Positions 1 to 9,336 of a stretch of DNA of 64,000 nucleotides are shown here, piece after piece. The notes beneath the pieces were generated by a model that was not told the origin of the DNA, did no database searches, and saw nothing but the letters and a program-made list of their open reading frames with translations. The position numbers were made by a program, and so were the translations under genes. The DNA is from Roseibium sp. HPY-6 (GTDB taxonomy: Bacteria; Pseudomonadota; Alphaproteobacteria; Rhizobiales; Stappiaceae), in NCBI RefSeq assembly GCF_040530035.1, contig NZ_JBEWCD010000004.1, positions 186,001 to 250,000 of the forward strand, in the 5' to 3' direction. Position 1 is the first letter of the stretch, and each line of letters opens with the position of its first letter.

Positions 1-1767
1 CATGAACTTCAAAAGACCAGAGGCTACTATGATGTGTTCCTTTTCGATGCCGATGGAAACCTTGTTTATTCAGTCTTCAAAGAACTCGACTATGCGACCA
101 ATTTTGCAGAAGGCGGGGGTAAGTGGACGGAAACCGGTCTTGGCGAAGTATTCCGCGCAGCCCTGTCACTGGAGGACAAAGGCGGGACTGTTTTTGAAGA
201 CTTCGCGCCGTATGAACCAAGCGCCGATGCCCCCGCAAGCTTCATGGCTCATCCCATTGTCGATCAAAACGGTGAAAGTGTAGGTGTGCTGGCATTTCAA
301 ATGCCAATCGACGAAATCAATCGTCTGATGACGAAAAATGTTGGCCTTCGGGCAAGTGGCGAAATTGCACTCATTGGTGAAAATGGGTTCATGCGCAACG
401 ACACCTCGTCCACGCCGGACACCAACGATATCCTCACCACGCGCTTGACCAGTGACCTGGTGGATACTGCCTTCTCGCAAGGCCAGGCTTTTGGCCAAGC
501 TTCCCTTCATCGCGCTGAACAACTCGATGTGCAGATCAATAGGTTCGACTATGGAGGAGCAAAATTCGCCGTTGTCGCAATGGAGGCGGTCAGCGATGCA
601 TTTGAACCTATCGCCAACATGCGCACCCGGCTCATTCTTGCTGGTACCGTGCTGATTTTGCTTGTCGGCGCAATCGGATACACCGCGTCCAGAACCATTA
701 CCAGTCCCATCAATCAAATCGTCGGCGCTATGAGACTGCTGGCGAGTGGCCGAACTGACGTTGAGACCAGTGACGGCGGCCGTGTTGACGAAATCGGCGA
801 CATGTTCAAAGCGGTGGCTGTGTTCAAGGAAAATGCAATTCAGCGCATCCAGCTCGAGGCGGCGGCAAACGTGGATCGCGAGAAGGAAAGCGAGCGCCAA
901 GCATATCTTGAAAACCTTATCCAGGAATTCAAAACGATCATGTCATCCCGGCTGGAAACAGTATCGGAACAAATGTCGCTGATGCGAAACGCTGCAAAAT
1001 CGCTTGATGAACTAGCAATCAACGCCCGCAATGAATCCGGTGTCGCGGGAAGTGCATCTGCTAGCGCCTCGGAAAATGTTGCTGCCGTTGCAGCTGCGAC
1101 TGAAGAGATGACAGCAACGGTTCAGGAAATAGCGAACCAAACAGAGGCAACCAATCGCATTGTCCTTGAAGCGGTGGATGCTGCAAACAAGACGAACGAG
1201 AGTGTTCGGACCCTCTCTGAAGCGGCAGAACATATCGGCAGCGTTGTCAGCCTCATCCGCGACATTGCGGAACAAACAAACTTGCTCGCATTGAATGCCA
1301 CCATCGAAGCCGCCAGTGCCGGTGAAGCAGGACGTGGATTTGCTGTTGTGGCATCTGAGGTGAAAAAACTTGCCGAACAGACTTCAAAGGCCACCGACGA
1401 TATCTCAGAACAAGTCAGCGGTATTCAAGATTCGGTGCGTGACGCGGCAGGTGCAATTGAGAACATAACTCTCAAAGTATCTGAAATACAGTCATTAACC
1501 GGCTCGGTTGCCGGGTCGATCGAGGAACAAAGGGCGGCAAATCTGGAAATTGCACGCTCAGCCAAATCAGCCAGCGACAGTACTGGTACTGTCGCGGAAA
1601 GTGTGACTGTGGTCGCCAGCGCAATTCAGAAAACATCCGACGAGGCATCGACTGTCAACAATGCTTCGGATTTGGTTTCGGAAGCTAGCGGAAGTCTGGC
1701 GCGCGAAGTTGAGCAGTTTCTTAAAAACGTCGCTCAAGACAGCGAAGACTTGCGGCAGGAAGCTTAG
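1..1767 (+). CDS. Methyl-accepting chemotaxis protein, 5' end missing
   Basis: The frame is open to the window edge, so the N-terminus (first membrane helix and part of the sensor domain) lies upstream. What is present is the end of a periplasmic sensor domain, a membrane helix at about residues 200-225 counted from the first visible ATG at 34, a HAMP domain and a long cytoplasmic coiled coil. The signalling hairpin tip is seen as [15 protein letters not shown] followed by [18 protein letters not shown], which is diagnostic of MCPs. Such proteins pass ligand signals to CheA/CheW. No CheBR-binding C-terminal pentapeptide is obvious. The next gene, a cyclase, follows on the same strand after about 100 bp. 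The ligand cannot be told from sequence. Confidence 0.93.
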   Translation, partial: HELQKTRGYYDVFLFDADGNLVYSVFKELDYATNFAEGGGKWTETGLGEVFRAALSLEDKGGTVFEDFAPYEPSADAPASFMAHPIVDQNGESVGVLAFQMPIDEINRLMTKNVGLRASGEIALIGENGFMRNDTSSTPDTNDILTTRLTSDLVDTAFSQGQAFGQASLHRAEQLDVQINRFDYGGAKFAVVAMEAVSDAFEPIANMRTRLILAGTVLILLVGAIGYTASRTITSPINQIVGAMRLLASGRTDVETSDGGRVDEIGDMFKAVAVFKENAIQRIQLEAAANVDREKESERQAYLENLIQEFKTIMSSRLETVSEQMSLMRNAAKSLDELAINARNESGVAGSASASASENVAAVAAATEEMTATVQEIANQTEATNRIVLEAVDAANKTNESVRTLSEAAEHIGSVVSLIRDIAEQTNLLALNATIEAASAGEAGRGFAVVASEVKKLAEQTSKATDDISEQVSGIQDSVRDAAGAIENITLKVSEIQSLTGSVAGSIEEQRAANLEIARSAKSASDSTGTVAESVTVVASAIQKTSDEASTVNNASDLVSEASGSLAREVEQFLKNVAQDSEDLRQEA

Positions 1768-1865
1768 CTCCATATCGGAAATACGATGCTCAATATCGTC
1801 ATGGCTAGCCGCCCCCGGATCAAACAGTGTTTGGTGGGCGCATAGCCGCGGCGGGAAAGAACTTC

Positions 1866-3092
1866 ATGTCCGGTCTTACCCCAACAGATCTGCCCGTTGC
1901 CGGTGACGAAATACGATCCGAAATGCGAGAGGTTGTGGATTGGCTCCTGACCGATGGTCGGGAATTATCGGATATTGGAGACCTGCTTGAAAAGCTTGCG
2001 ACACGCTTGCAGCACAAAAAGTTACCGCTCTTCAAGATGTTTATCGGGATACAGCAGCTTCACCCCGAGCTTTTTGCGGAAACCTTTGTTTGGGAAGACA
2101 CAAAGGGCGTTGTCAGAATTGACCGGCCGCACGGCGATCAAAAACAGACGCAATTCAAAGAAGGGCCAATTCCGCTGATATTGGCGGGAGCGGAGATGGT
2201 GCGGGTCGACTTAAAGGAAAACGGGTTAGATCTAGAGTATTTACAAGGTCGCTCCCTTCGCCAGGAAGGCGCAACAGATGTCGTTTTCTTTGGACTTCCC
2301 TTTAGTGGCGATCGTCCCCAAGTGCTCTGTCTCGCGACAACTTTCGCGGAAGGCTTTTCAGAAGACCATATTGCCAAAGCCAGCTCTATCCTGACTGCAT
2401 TGGCAACGGTCACGGAATTGATGACGGCTGAGGCAACAAGCCGGCGTCTCTTGGATCTATATGTTGGGCAGGATGCTGGTCAGCGTGTTTTGAACGGAGA
2501 AATACGGCGTGGTGCCGGACAGACAATCAGCGGAGTTATCTGGTTCTGTGACCTTGCAGGGTTTACTGCTATGAGCGAGGTGTTGCCTCGCGACGAATTG
2601 ATCCAGACGCTTAACCAGTTCTTCGATGCCATGGCACCGCCCATCGAAGTGAAGGGCGGGACAGTCTTAAAATTTATGGGAGATGGCATGCTGGCCTTTT
2701 TCCAGCTGCCGTCCGCAAAGCCCGCCCAAACCGAGATCTGCACGGCGATCGCAACCGCAGCTCAGGAAGCATCAAACAACGTAATTGTTCTCAATGACAG
2801 CAGGATTAGAGAAGGCTTGAACCCGCTCTCTTTCGGTATCGCACTGCATGCCGGAGATGTCATGTATGGCAATGTGGGCTCCGCCCACCGGCTTGATTTT
2901 ACCGTCATAGGTCCAGCCGTGAACTATGCGGCGCGCATAGAAGCAATTTCCCGAACTGTAGAGCCCAAGATCATTGTCTCTGCAGAATTCCATAATCTTC
3001 TCAATCAAGCTCTCCCGAGCTTGGGATTGCATCGGTTTCGAGGGCTTGAAGGCGAGCATGAAGTGTTTTCCCTTCCAAACGCAACCCTCTGA
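1866..3092 (+). CDS. Class III adenylate/guanylate cyclase
   Basis: A 408-residue cytosolic protein with an unassigned N-terminal region of about 200 residues and a C-terminal class III cyclase catalytic domain from about residue 205. The metal-binding aspartates lie in WFCDLAGFT and in KFMGDGMLAFF, and GSAHRLDFTVIGPAVNYAARIE is the usual late catalytic segment. The family makes cAMP from ATP; substrate specificity is not proven here. I chose ATG 1866 because GGGAAAG stands 6 bases upstream. A GTG at 1827 would add 13 residues. Closely following an MCP gene, it may couple to a sensory input, but that is inference. Confidence 0.88.
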   Translation: MSGLTPTDLPVAGDEIRSEMREVVDWLLTDGRELSDIGDLLEKLATRLQHKKLPLFKMFIGIQQLHPELFAETFVWEDTKGVVRIDRPHGDQKQTQFKEGPIPLILAGAEMVRVDLKENGLDLEYLQGRSLRQEGATDVVFFGLPFSGDRPQVLCLATTFAEGFSEDHIAKASSILTALATVTELMTAEATSRRLLDLYVGQDAGQRVLNGEIRRGAGQTISGVIWFCDLAGFTAMSEVLPRDELIQTLNQFFDAMAPPIEVKGGTVLKFMGDGMLAFFQLPSAKPAQTEICTAIATAAQEASNNVIVLNDSRIREGLNPLSFGIALHAGDVMYGNVGSAHRLDFTVIGPAVNYAARIEAISRTVEPKIIVSAEFHNLLNQALPSLGLHRFRGLEGEHEVFSLPNATL

Positions 3093-3183
3093 ATTTTGCG
3101 ATTGTTGGCGGTTGGGAGACTAATTCTTCATTCGAATTACAAAGCTGTTTCGCAACCAATACAAACAATAGGAGGTCACTCTC

Positions 3184-3363
3184 TTGCAAGTTAATCAAGA
3201 CTATCGTCTAGAGGCAATACAATTGCTCCTTGAAAAAAAGCAGTCTTATATAGATCTAAGCCATGAACTTGACTGGTTTCGGGCATTATACGTCGATATG
3301 GCTATCGAATACACTACAAACATGCAAAAAAAATGCGAAGCTATCCAGCAACGAAATACGTAG
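3184..3363 (+). CDS. Small hypothetical protein (59 aa)
   Basis: The TTG at 3184 is preceded by a perfect AGGAGG (3170-3175) with an 8-base spacer, which is the main reason to call it a gene. The product is charged and rich in Glu, Gln, Leu and Lys, probably two amphipathic helices (start MQVNQDYRLEAIQLLLEKK), with one Cys near the C-terminus and no signal peptide or membrane segment. No family was recognised. It lies about 90 bp after the cyclase gene on the same strand and could be co-transcribed. IS debris follows directly. Confidence 0.5.
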   Translation: MQVNQDYRLEAIQLLLEKKQSYIDLSHELDWFRALYVDMAIEYTTNMQKKCEAIQQRNT

Positions 3364-3416
3364 CAAAACATGAGACATCCTGAAACAAATTATCGACATG
3401 TCCGCTTCAGATCAAC

Positions 3417-3545
3417 ACCATGGCTTTCAGCCGAGGGCAAAGCTGCGCAATGCCCGTTCGGCCGCATTGTTCATCAGGCAGATCCGGCCGCCGTGAAGGA
3501 AGGTACCCCAAAACTCCCGCGTTGTTTCACGTTCAAAAAACCCAT
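3417..3545 (-). pseudogene. IS66 TnpC transposase C-terminal remnant
   Basis: On the minus strand the bases translate to FLHGGRICLMNNAAERALRS followed by FALG and a stop. This is the conserved IS66 transposase C-terminal motif (NNAAERALRxxALGRKxWLFAGS) broken by a nonsense codon where Arg is expected. The rest of the element is gone. It is a scar only. Confidence 0.6.
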
Positions 3546-3672
3546 CCAGCTACCTGACCTTGAACAAACTGGCATCCAAATTCTCAATCCATGAATTATC
3601 GGATATGAGCAACAATAAAATTTGATCAAATGGTCAAAAATTTTCCATAACAAAGCTAATCGGAATCCGACG

Positions 3673-3962
3673 TATAGCAGCCATTTAGTAATGTGACACA
3701 TGGGCCAGTTAGAGATGCGACACTTCCCGTCTGTCTGACGCTGGTCAATGTCAACGTTGGAAGGAAGACTGGCCTCGACACGCCTGAGCGCTGACGGAGC
3801 CGCAATGTCTTTGATCACCATGTCGCAGCAAGAATTGAATCGGCTCGAAGCCATCCAGAAGAATATCGATCGACGCTTGAGCGTTGTGCAAGCTGCCGAG
3901 CTCTTGGGCCTTAGCCGCAGTCAGATACATCACCTTTTGCAGGCTTAGGACTGTGAAGGACC
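3673..3962 (+). mobile_element. ISNCY/IS1202-like element, left-end remnant, copy A
   Basis: About 290 bp nearly identical to 7694-7983. It includes the tip region (TATAGCAGCC then TTAGTAATG) and the start of a transposase with the N-terminal helix-turn-helix (RRLSVVQAAELLGLSRSQIH). A TAG at 3946-3948 replaces the Tyr codon found in copy B, and the homology stops about 15 bases later. Copies A and B are direct repeats bracketing the RTX gene region. Confidence 0.7.
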
Positions 3963-4146
3963 AGCATTTCCATAAAAGCCATATTTAACAACAATTTAAT
4001 CAAATACTCTCAATAGCCATAGGCAAGCTCATAAAAATCAAGATACACGTTTTAATTTAAAAAAAATAGGATACTATCTTCAAAAATGCCAAGAAAAATT
4101 CATCCACTTGGCATCCACCAAACCTCGAGAAGACGGCTATTCCAAC

Positions 4147-4617
4147 ATGCTCAACCAGAAAAAGATTATTTGGCTTGGCGCACTATGTTTAGCCGTTGGA
4201 TCCGTTGCGTCCATAGTTGCGATTACACGAGAAGCCGAAGCCAATTGTATCGCGCTGGATGAGCGGAAAATTAGATCAAGTGCGGTCGAATATTATCTGT
4301 CAAACTATAAAGTAGGCAATGTTTCCGTCCAAGATGAAGACGGAAAATACAAAGATTATCCTTATCTAAGTTACCAGAATGTAAGCGATTACTTATCTCA
4401 ATATCCAGACTGCTGCCACTACAATCCTGGAAAATATGATGGCCGATCGCTGTTATTTATCGAACGTGTCGTGGAAGGAAAGTGTGGCTTTGTCTCTATG
4501 GCCGTTCACACGCGCTACAAAAAAGAAGACGGCTCAATTGGTGTAACAACGCCGTCCTCCCGTGTTTGGATAGTTGACAAAAACTACCAAATCTATGAAT
4601 ATTTTAGGGATCGTTAG
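4147..4617 (+). CDS. Hypothetical exported protein upstream of the RTX gene
   Basis: A 156-residue protein beginning MLNQKKIIWLGALCLAVG, a clear signal peptide or signal anchor. A cleavage or anchor end near REAEAN is plausible. The mature part is polar, with a Cys pair (PDCCHY) and two other Cys, suggesting periplasmic disulfides. A TTG at 4108 would extend it by 13 residues; ATG 4147 is preferred because the hydrophobic segment then sits at the N-terminus, though no good ribosome site is visible. Its stop (4615-4617) is one base before the ATG of the RTX gene, so the two are almost certainly co-expressed. Function is unknown. The local DNA is more AT-rich than the flanks, consistent with transfer. 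Confidence 0.7.
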   Translation: MLNQKKIIWLGALCLAVGSVASIVAITREAEANCIALDERKIRSSAVEYYLSNYKVGNVSVQDEDGKYKDYPYLSYQNVSDYLSQYPDCCHYNPGKYDGRSLLFIERVVEGKCGFVSMAVHTRYKKEDGSIGVTTPSSRVWIVDKNYQIYEYFRDR

Positions 4618-4618
4618 T

Positions 4619-7546
4619 ATGCCGTTACCTACACTGGAAGAAGTAATTAATAGCTACAATTATGGATCCACAACAACGCCGGCCGACTTTACAGATGAAA
4701 CCTTAATTCGCAATACTTCTGGAACATCTACGATTGTCGTCGACGTTCTTGACTACATGAACATGAGTTCGGGTCCAGGTCGCTTCGCGCTTGCTTCTAA
4801 TTTTACCCTGCTGAAACAGTTTTTTACTGCTCCGATTGTTGTCCGAGAATACTTATTTGATCTCGGCGCTTCACAAGGAGCCAATGTAGTAAGACTTTCT
4901 AAGTCAGATATGTTGAATTACTACGGGCTAGCCGACATTGGGCTTTCTGTTGATCAGAAAGACTGGGACGATGGTTCTGGGGACTATGTTGACCGCACCT
5001 ATATTTGGGGGAATACAAGTTTCCAAATAAATAATGACGTGGAATTTGTCATAACAAAAACTACAAATAGTAACGGCATTGTTCTTTTTGAAATGTCTCT
5101 CGAAAATTTTTATATCGAGCCACGTAGAGAACTCCAAGGCCAAGGAAACTATCGACCTGAAGATTTTGATTTTATTTCAGACCCAAATGATACGACCACT
5201 GCCGAGACCCAAGAGGCTTCGGAACGAGCAATAGACCCTTCGGGTATTGGTCGAACCGTATCGCTTGAGTTCAATACCGGAGTATTTACTCCAAGAAATT
5301 ATGACTATTACGATTTCTTAGCTGACGAACTTAAGACTGATCAATACTATCAAAAGTTCGAATTTTCACTCGAGAGACAAGACTTACTCGCTGCCGGGGT
5401 GCAAAATAACTTTGATGATTTGTTTCAAAATGGCGAAACTACCACGTTATTCAACGACAAACTAATCATTTACGGTACTGTTGATGATGACCTGATGTAT
5501 AACTCCATAACTAGGCTCGGTTACGATGTAACTGATGAGACGAAAATAGTTTCAAAGTTCTTCGGTCTCAGAAGTTTTGAATTTGAGCTTCCTCAACATA
5601 ACAAAACCGGAAATGGCTTTGTTTTTGTTAGTGGTGCTGGTGCCGATGACCTCTACGGCGCTGAAAAAAACGATCATCTCTTTGGCGGAAGCGGATTTGA
5701 TCAATTGTTCGGCGGCGAAGGACGTGATGAACTGTTTGGTGGAAACGATGCAGATGAACTGTCGGGCGGTACGAAGGATGGTGTGTTAACCGGTCTAGTG
5801 CTAGCAGGCGGAACTGATATCTCTACACTGTTTTTTGATGATGAAGAGCAAGATGTACTTGAAGGAGGAGCGGGTGATGATGCATATTTTATTCATCGCG
5901 CTGAACACGCAACAAACGCAGATAACGTAGATCCACTTACATACTTCGACTTCATCGAAGGTTGGGACGTTGGTTACAATGTTCGTAGTGGAATTCATTT
6001 TGATGATACTCTTGCGCGATTCGACACTGTTGACAGGATTAAGGATGTTGATGGAGACGGAGAGCTTCAGATTCAGGACCGCCTTGGCAGCTCCGTTCAT
6101 CTAAATTCGTTCAATTGGAACTTCGAACACATTGCTTATCAGGGCGTAGATTTCTACGCGGACACTTTTCAGTCAATCGCGGCATTCGTGAATGATGGCG
6201 ATCTTTATTTCATGCGAAGCTACTATCAGGCGGAGTTTGGTGACCAGATCGACGCCTATTGGTCTGGCTATGTAGCAACCGTCATCATTGAAGATTTTCA
6301 AAACGGTCAATTTAACTTCACCCTTCCAACCGGTGATCAAGGTACAAACGGTAACAACGCGCCAACATTAACCCCTCCTGCACCAGGTGAAGGAGCCTTT
6401 TACAATGGTCTTGATGGTGACGATATCATTGTTGGCACTGCATTTGACGACGCGTTGCGTGGAGACGCTGGAAACGACCAGGTGTCCGGTGGCGACGGCA
6501 ATGATGACGTTAGCGGCGGTGAGGGCAACGACACTGTTTCTGGTGACGATGGCAATGACTTTGTGAGCGGTGGAGCTGGCAATGACAATATTTCTGGTGG
6601 TTCCGGAGACGACTGGATAAGGGGTGGTGCAGGCCGGGATACAATTTCGGGCGGCGCTGGAAACGATACTATTTATTTCGATAATGGTGACTATTTCTGG
6701 ACCTCGGGCGTTCCCATCGACATTGGCGGTTCAGGAATTGACACTTTGATTATCGAAACCGGTTCAAAGTTTAATACTGCAGGCCTTTCTTGGTATGGCT
6801 TTGAGCGCTTCCAAGGCGCTGAGAAAGATGACCGTGTTGATGGAAACGATTCTTCTGTTGACTATTGGCTTGATGGAGGTGCCGGCAACGACCTGCTGAC
6901 TGGAAACGCAGGTAACGATACACTTCTCGGCGGCGACGGCGACGATACGTTGCGTGGTGGCGCTGGCCAAGATGAGTATCTTGGTGGTGCAGGCAATGAC
7001 ACGATCTATTACGCCTCAGGTGACTTGTTTTGGGATAGCGGCACGCCAAAGGACATTGGTGGTGCAGGAGTCGACAAGCTTATCATTGAACAAGGGTCCA
7101 AATTCAATACGTCCGGCCTGTCTTGGTATGGCTTCGAACAATTCGAAGGTGCTGAAAAAGACGATGTCGTTAAAGGGAATGACGCGTCAGTAGAGTATTT
7201 TCTTGACGGCGGCGCGGGAAGTGACGAGCTCAGAGGGCACAACAGTTCCGACACTCTGATTGGCGGTGTTGGTGATGACGAGCTATGGGGAAGAGCAGGT
7301 AGCGATACATTTGTTTTCCGAGATGGTGAAACAGGCCATGATACCATCTCTGACTTTACTGCAGGCGCGATGACCGATGACATCATTGAATTTAGTTCGT
7401 CAGTTTTCAACTCTTTTGTGGACGTAATTGCGGCTACTACAGACGACGGTACATCCTCGACAATCACCATCGATGCAAACACGAGCATCATCTTGACAAA
7501 TGTGCTTGTAAGTGAGCTTCACCAAGACGACTTTAATTTCGTCTAG
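4619..7546 (+). CDS. RTX (hemolysin-type) calcium-binding repeat protein
   Basis: A 975-residue protein with many glycine/aspartate nonapeptides of the GGxGxDxLx type in three blocks, around residues 340-400, 600-690 and 750-790, and again near 880-900. It ends in the hydrophobic tail typical of type I secretion substrates (DDIIEFSSSVF to DDFNFV). RTX repeats fold into Ca-binding beta rolls after export. Two 111-residue modules repeat in tandem, starting near 6665 and 6998, each with an SGL/AGLSWYGFE core and a GAEKDD segment between repeat blocks. The N-terminal 330 residues match no domain I know. ATG 4619 has TAGGGA about 9 bases upstream. No T1SS transporter genes are present in the window, so export must rely on genes elsewhere. 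Confidence 0.88.
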   Translation: MPLPTLEEVINSYNYGSTTTPADFTDETLIRNTSGTSTIVVDVLDYMNMSSGPGRFALASNFTLLKQFFTAPIVVREYLFDLGASQGANVVRLSKSDMLNYYGLADIGLSVDQKDWDDGSGDYVDRTYIWGNTSFQINNDVEFVITKTTNSNGIVLFEMSLENFYIEPRRELQGQGNYRPEDFDFISDPNDTTTAETQEASERAIDPSGIGRTVSLEFNTGVFTPRNYDYYDFLADELKTDQYYQKFEFSLERQDLLAAGVQNNFDDLFQNGETTTLFNDKLIIYGTVDDDLMYNSITRLGYDVTDETKIVSKFFGLRSFEFELPQHNKTGNGFVFVSGAGADDLYGAEKNDHLFGGSGFDQLFGGEGRDELFGGNDADELSGGTKDGVLTGLVLAGGTDISTLFFDDEEQDVLEGGAGDDAYFIHRAEHATNADNVDPLTYFDFIEGWDVGYNVRSGIHFDDTLARFDTVDRIKDVDGDGELQIQDRLGSSVHLNSFNWNFEHIAYQGVDFYADTFQSIAAFVNDGDLYFMRSYYQAEFGDQIDAYWSGYVATVIIEDFQNGQFNFTLPTGDQGTNGNNAPTLTPPAPGEGAFYNGLDGDDIIVGTAFDDALRGDAGNDQVSGGDGNDDVSGGEGNDTVSGDDGNDFVSGGAGNDNISGGSGDDWIRGGAGRDTISGGAGNDTIYFDNGDYFWTSGVPIDIGGSGIDTLIIETGSKFNTAGLSWYGFERFQGAEKDDRVDGNDSSVDYWLDGGAGNDLLTGNAGNDTLLGGDGDDTLRGGAGQDEYLGGAGNDTIYYASGDLFWDSGTPKDIGGAGVDKLIIEQGSKFNTSGLSWYGFEQFEGAEKDDVVKGNDASVEYFLDGGAGSDELRGHNSSDTLIGGVGDDELWGRAGSDTFVFRDGETGHDTISDFTAGAMTDDIIEFSSSVFNSFVDVIAATTDDGTSSTITIDANTSIILTNVLVSELHQDDFNFV

Positions 7547-7693
7547 GACGACGAATATTTGCTGCTTGCAAGTCAAAATACCCGCGTCAGAGGTAACCGA
7601 AATCTATGTTCCTGCCCTTTCCATTGCGCCTCTATGGTGTGACCCTTCTGCCTGGCACAAATCATGACCATTCTCGCTAGTGACAACACGAGC

Positions 7694-8500
7694 TATAGCA
7701 GCCACTTAGTAATGCGACACATGGCCAGTTAGAGATGCGAAACTTCCCGTCCGTCTAGCGCTGGTCAATGTCAACGTTGGAAGGAAGACTGGCCACGACA
7801 CGCCTGAGTGCTGACGGAGCCGCAATGTCTTTGATCACCATGTCACAGCAAGAATTGAAACGGCTCGAAGCCATCCAGAAGATTAGAGATCGACGCTTGA
7901 GCGTTGTGCAGGCTGCCGAGCTCTTGGCTCTCAGCCGAAGCCAGGTACACCGCCTTTTGCAGGCTTATGACCGTGAAGGTCCTGCGGGTCTCGTGTCAAA
8001 GAAGCGCGGCCAACCCAGCAATCGGCGTCACAGTGATGAGTTTCGTAACATCGTCCTGGACTTGGTCCGTGAGCATTATCACGACTTTGGCCCGACTCTG
8101 GCACGCGAGAAGCTGATTGAGCTTCACCAGATTTCTTGCGGCAAAGAGACACTACGGCAATGGATGACGGATGCTGGTCTAAGGCACAATTCTTCCCGAT
8201 CGAACCTTTGACAACTTGCGATCGGTTCGTAGAAGGCCAGTGGTCGAGAACAAGCGGTTAGATGACATTCTTTCGAATGTGGCGGAGATGCAGGGTGGGC
8301 GCGAGCAGCAATGGCGGAGGCTGCATGGTCCGAGCCGCCAAGGGCAAAAAGATCATATGTTAGGCATCCCGGATGGCAGCGTGAGCAACGGTTATCAGAA
8401 GCGTGGGCGCAAACCAGGTCGACGGACGGATTTCACGAACGATCCGGAAGTGAATGCCAAAAGGAAAAAGGCTCTGGAAAGGATGCAAGCCGCGGAATAA
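7694..8500 (+). pseudogene. ISNCY/IS1202-like transposase, internally deleted, copy B
   Basis: The first part (about 7768-8208) encodes the N-terminal helix-turn-helix half of an ISNCY-type transposase, including FGPTLAREKL and SCGKETLRQWM. The reading frame then switches and resumes at 8198-8500 with a C-terminal part (TFDNLRSVRRRPVVENKRL ... DGSVSNGYQKRGRK). The central catalytic DDE region is missing, so the element cannot move itself. The C-terminal part has a second copy at 12018-12284, and the left part matches 3673-3962. Confidence 0.65.
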
Positions 8501-8564
8501 GCACACCATTCGGCTAGTTCGGTTACTGAGTCTCAGCTTTCTGACCAGTGCAGATGACAAGGAA

Positions 8565-9077
8565 ATGGCTTTGACGCTTACAAGTAAGATGACGGCTTAT
8601 GATGTAGAATGGCCAAGTATGTTCATTGCGGAACGAGATCGTATTGCCATTGCTTTTGGTGCAGAACTTGTTGCTGTGCATCATGTTGGCAGTACAGCAG
8701 TTCCCGGGTTGGCTGCAAAACCGGAAATCGATCTTTTGGTTGAAGTGCACACTCATCAAGACACCCACCAAGTCGACAACTTTATGCGGTCATGTGGCTA
8801 TATTCGTGGCAAGGACTTAACAGCAGAACATCATTTTTACCGGAAAGACGAGAACGGTGTTCGTACGCACAAGGTTCATGTGTGTACAACGGGTCATTGG
8901 CAAATCGCGAGGATGCTACGTTTCCGAGATCGACTTCGTCGCGATGCTGACTTGAGACGTCAGTATCAGGACCTAAAGCTCAATCTAGAGTCTGAAAACA
9001 CTGATGGTATCAGAGAATACTTAGCCAAAAAGGCTCCATTTATAGACGCTGTCGTTGGCCCCAAGCCAACAAGCTAG
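8565..9077 (+). CDS. GrpB/UPF0157 family nucleotidyltransferase-like protein
   Basis: A 170-residue protein with the GrpB-family pattern: a TAYDVEWPSMF start motif, then the nucleotidyltransferase-like signature HHVGSTAVPGLAAKPEIDLL, and HHFYRKD and THKVHVC further on. The fold is that of pol beta-type nucleotidyltransferases, but the family's substrate is not established. ATG 8565 and ATG 8589 are both possible starts; the family usually begins close to the TAYDVEWP motif. AAGGA lies unusually close to 8565. It sits directly after an IS remnant and before a dispersed repeat, as expected of passenger DNA. Confidence 0.8.
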   Translation: MALTLTSKMTAYDVEWPSMFIAERDRIAIAFGAELVAVHHVGSTAVPGLAAKPEIDLLVEVHTHQDTHQVDNFMRSCGYIRGKDLTAEHHFYRKDENGVRTHKVHVCTTGHWQIARMLRFRDRLRRDADLRRQYQDLKLNLESENTDGIREYLAKKAPFIDAVVGPKPTS

Positions 9078-9127
9078 GTGTAAACACCTTTCAATTGATC
9101 ATATCTCACAAAACCTAAGCTAATAAA

Positions 9128-9230
9128 GTCTTGTCACCCGCTCCCTCACCTCGCTTGCAACCTGGCCCAGCCGGTCGGGTCGGGCGCTGACCGCTGCGGC
9201 AAATGGCACTGTCGCATTTCAATCGGGCCA
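9128..9230 (+). repeat. Dispersed repeat R1, copy 1
   Basis: A 103-base stretch whose 37-base core (9184-9220) recurs at 13258-13294 and 18028-18064 with a single substitution each. Similarity with copy 2 extends about 55 bases to the left, but only about 10 bases to the right. It follows the GrpB gene by 50 bases. It is probably the end of a decayed mobile element. Confidence 0.7.
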
Positions 9231-9336
9231 GCGATGTCGCGCCTCTAAACAGCTTTGACATGAGCTATAGCAGGGGCACATTCTATCCCGAACTGCAACA
9301 AAGGCGGTAAGCTGCCTGCTTTTCGGGAGCGACGTT

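Noticed and set aside
166..900. A 244-codon minus-strand frame opposite the chemotaxis protein
   Set aside because: The plus-strand gene has clear MCP motifs across the same bases; the antisense frame has none.
9204..9216. GGCACTGTCGCA in R1 as an IS6-family terminal repeat (IS26 type GGCACTGTTGCA)
   Set aside because: Conservation between copies extends to the left of this word and stops soon to its right, the opposite of what an IS6 left end would give, and no IS6 transposase is present.
9184..9220. Repeat R1 as an integron attC site, given the small cassette-like genes in front of each copy
   Set aside because: No RYYYAAC/GTTRRRY core sites or attC-like dyad are visible, and no integrase is present in the window.
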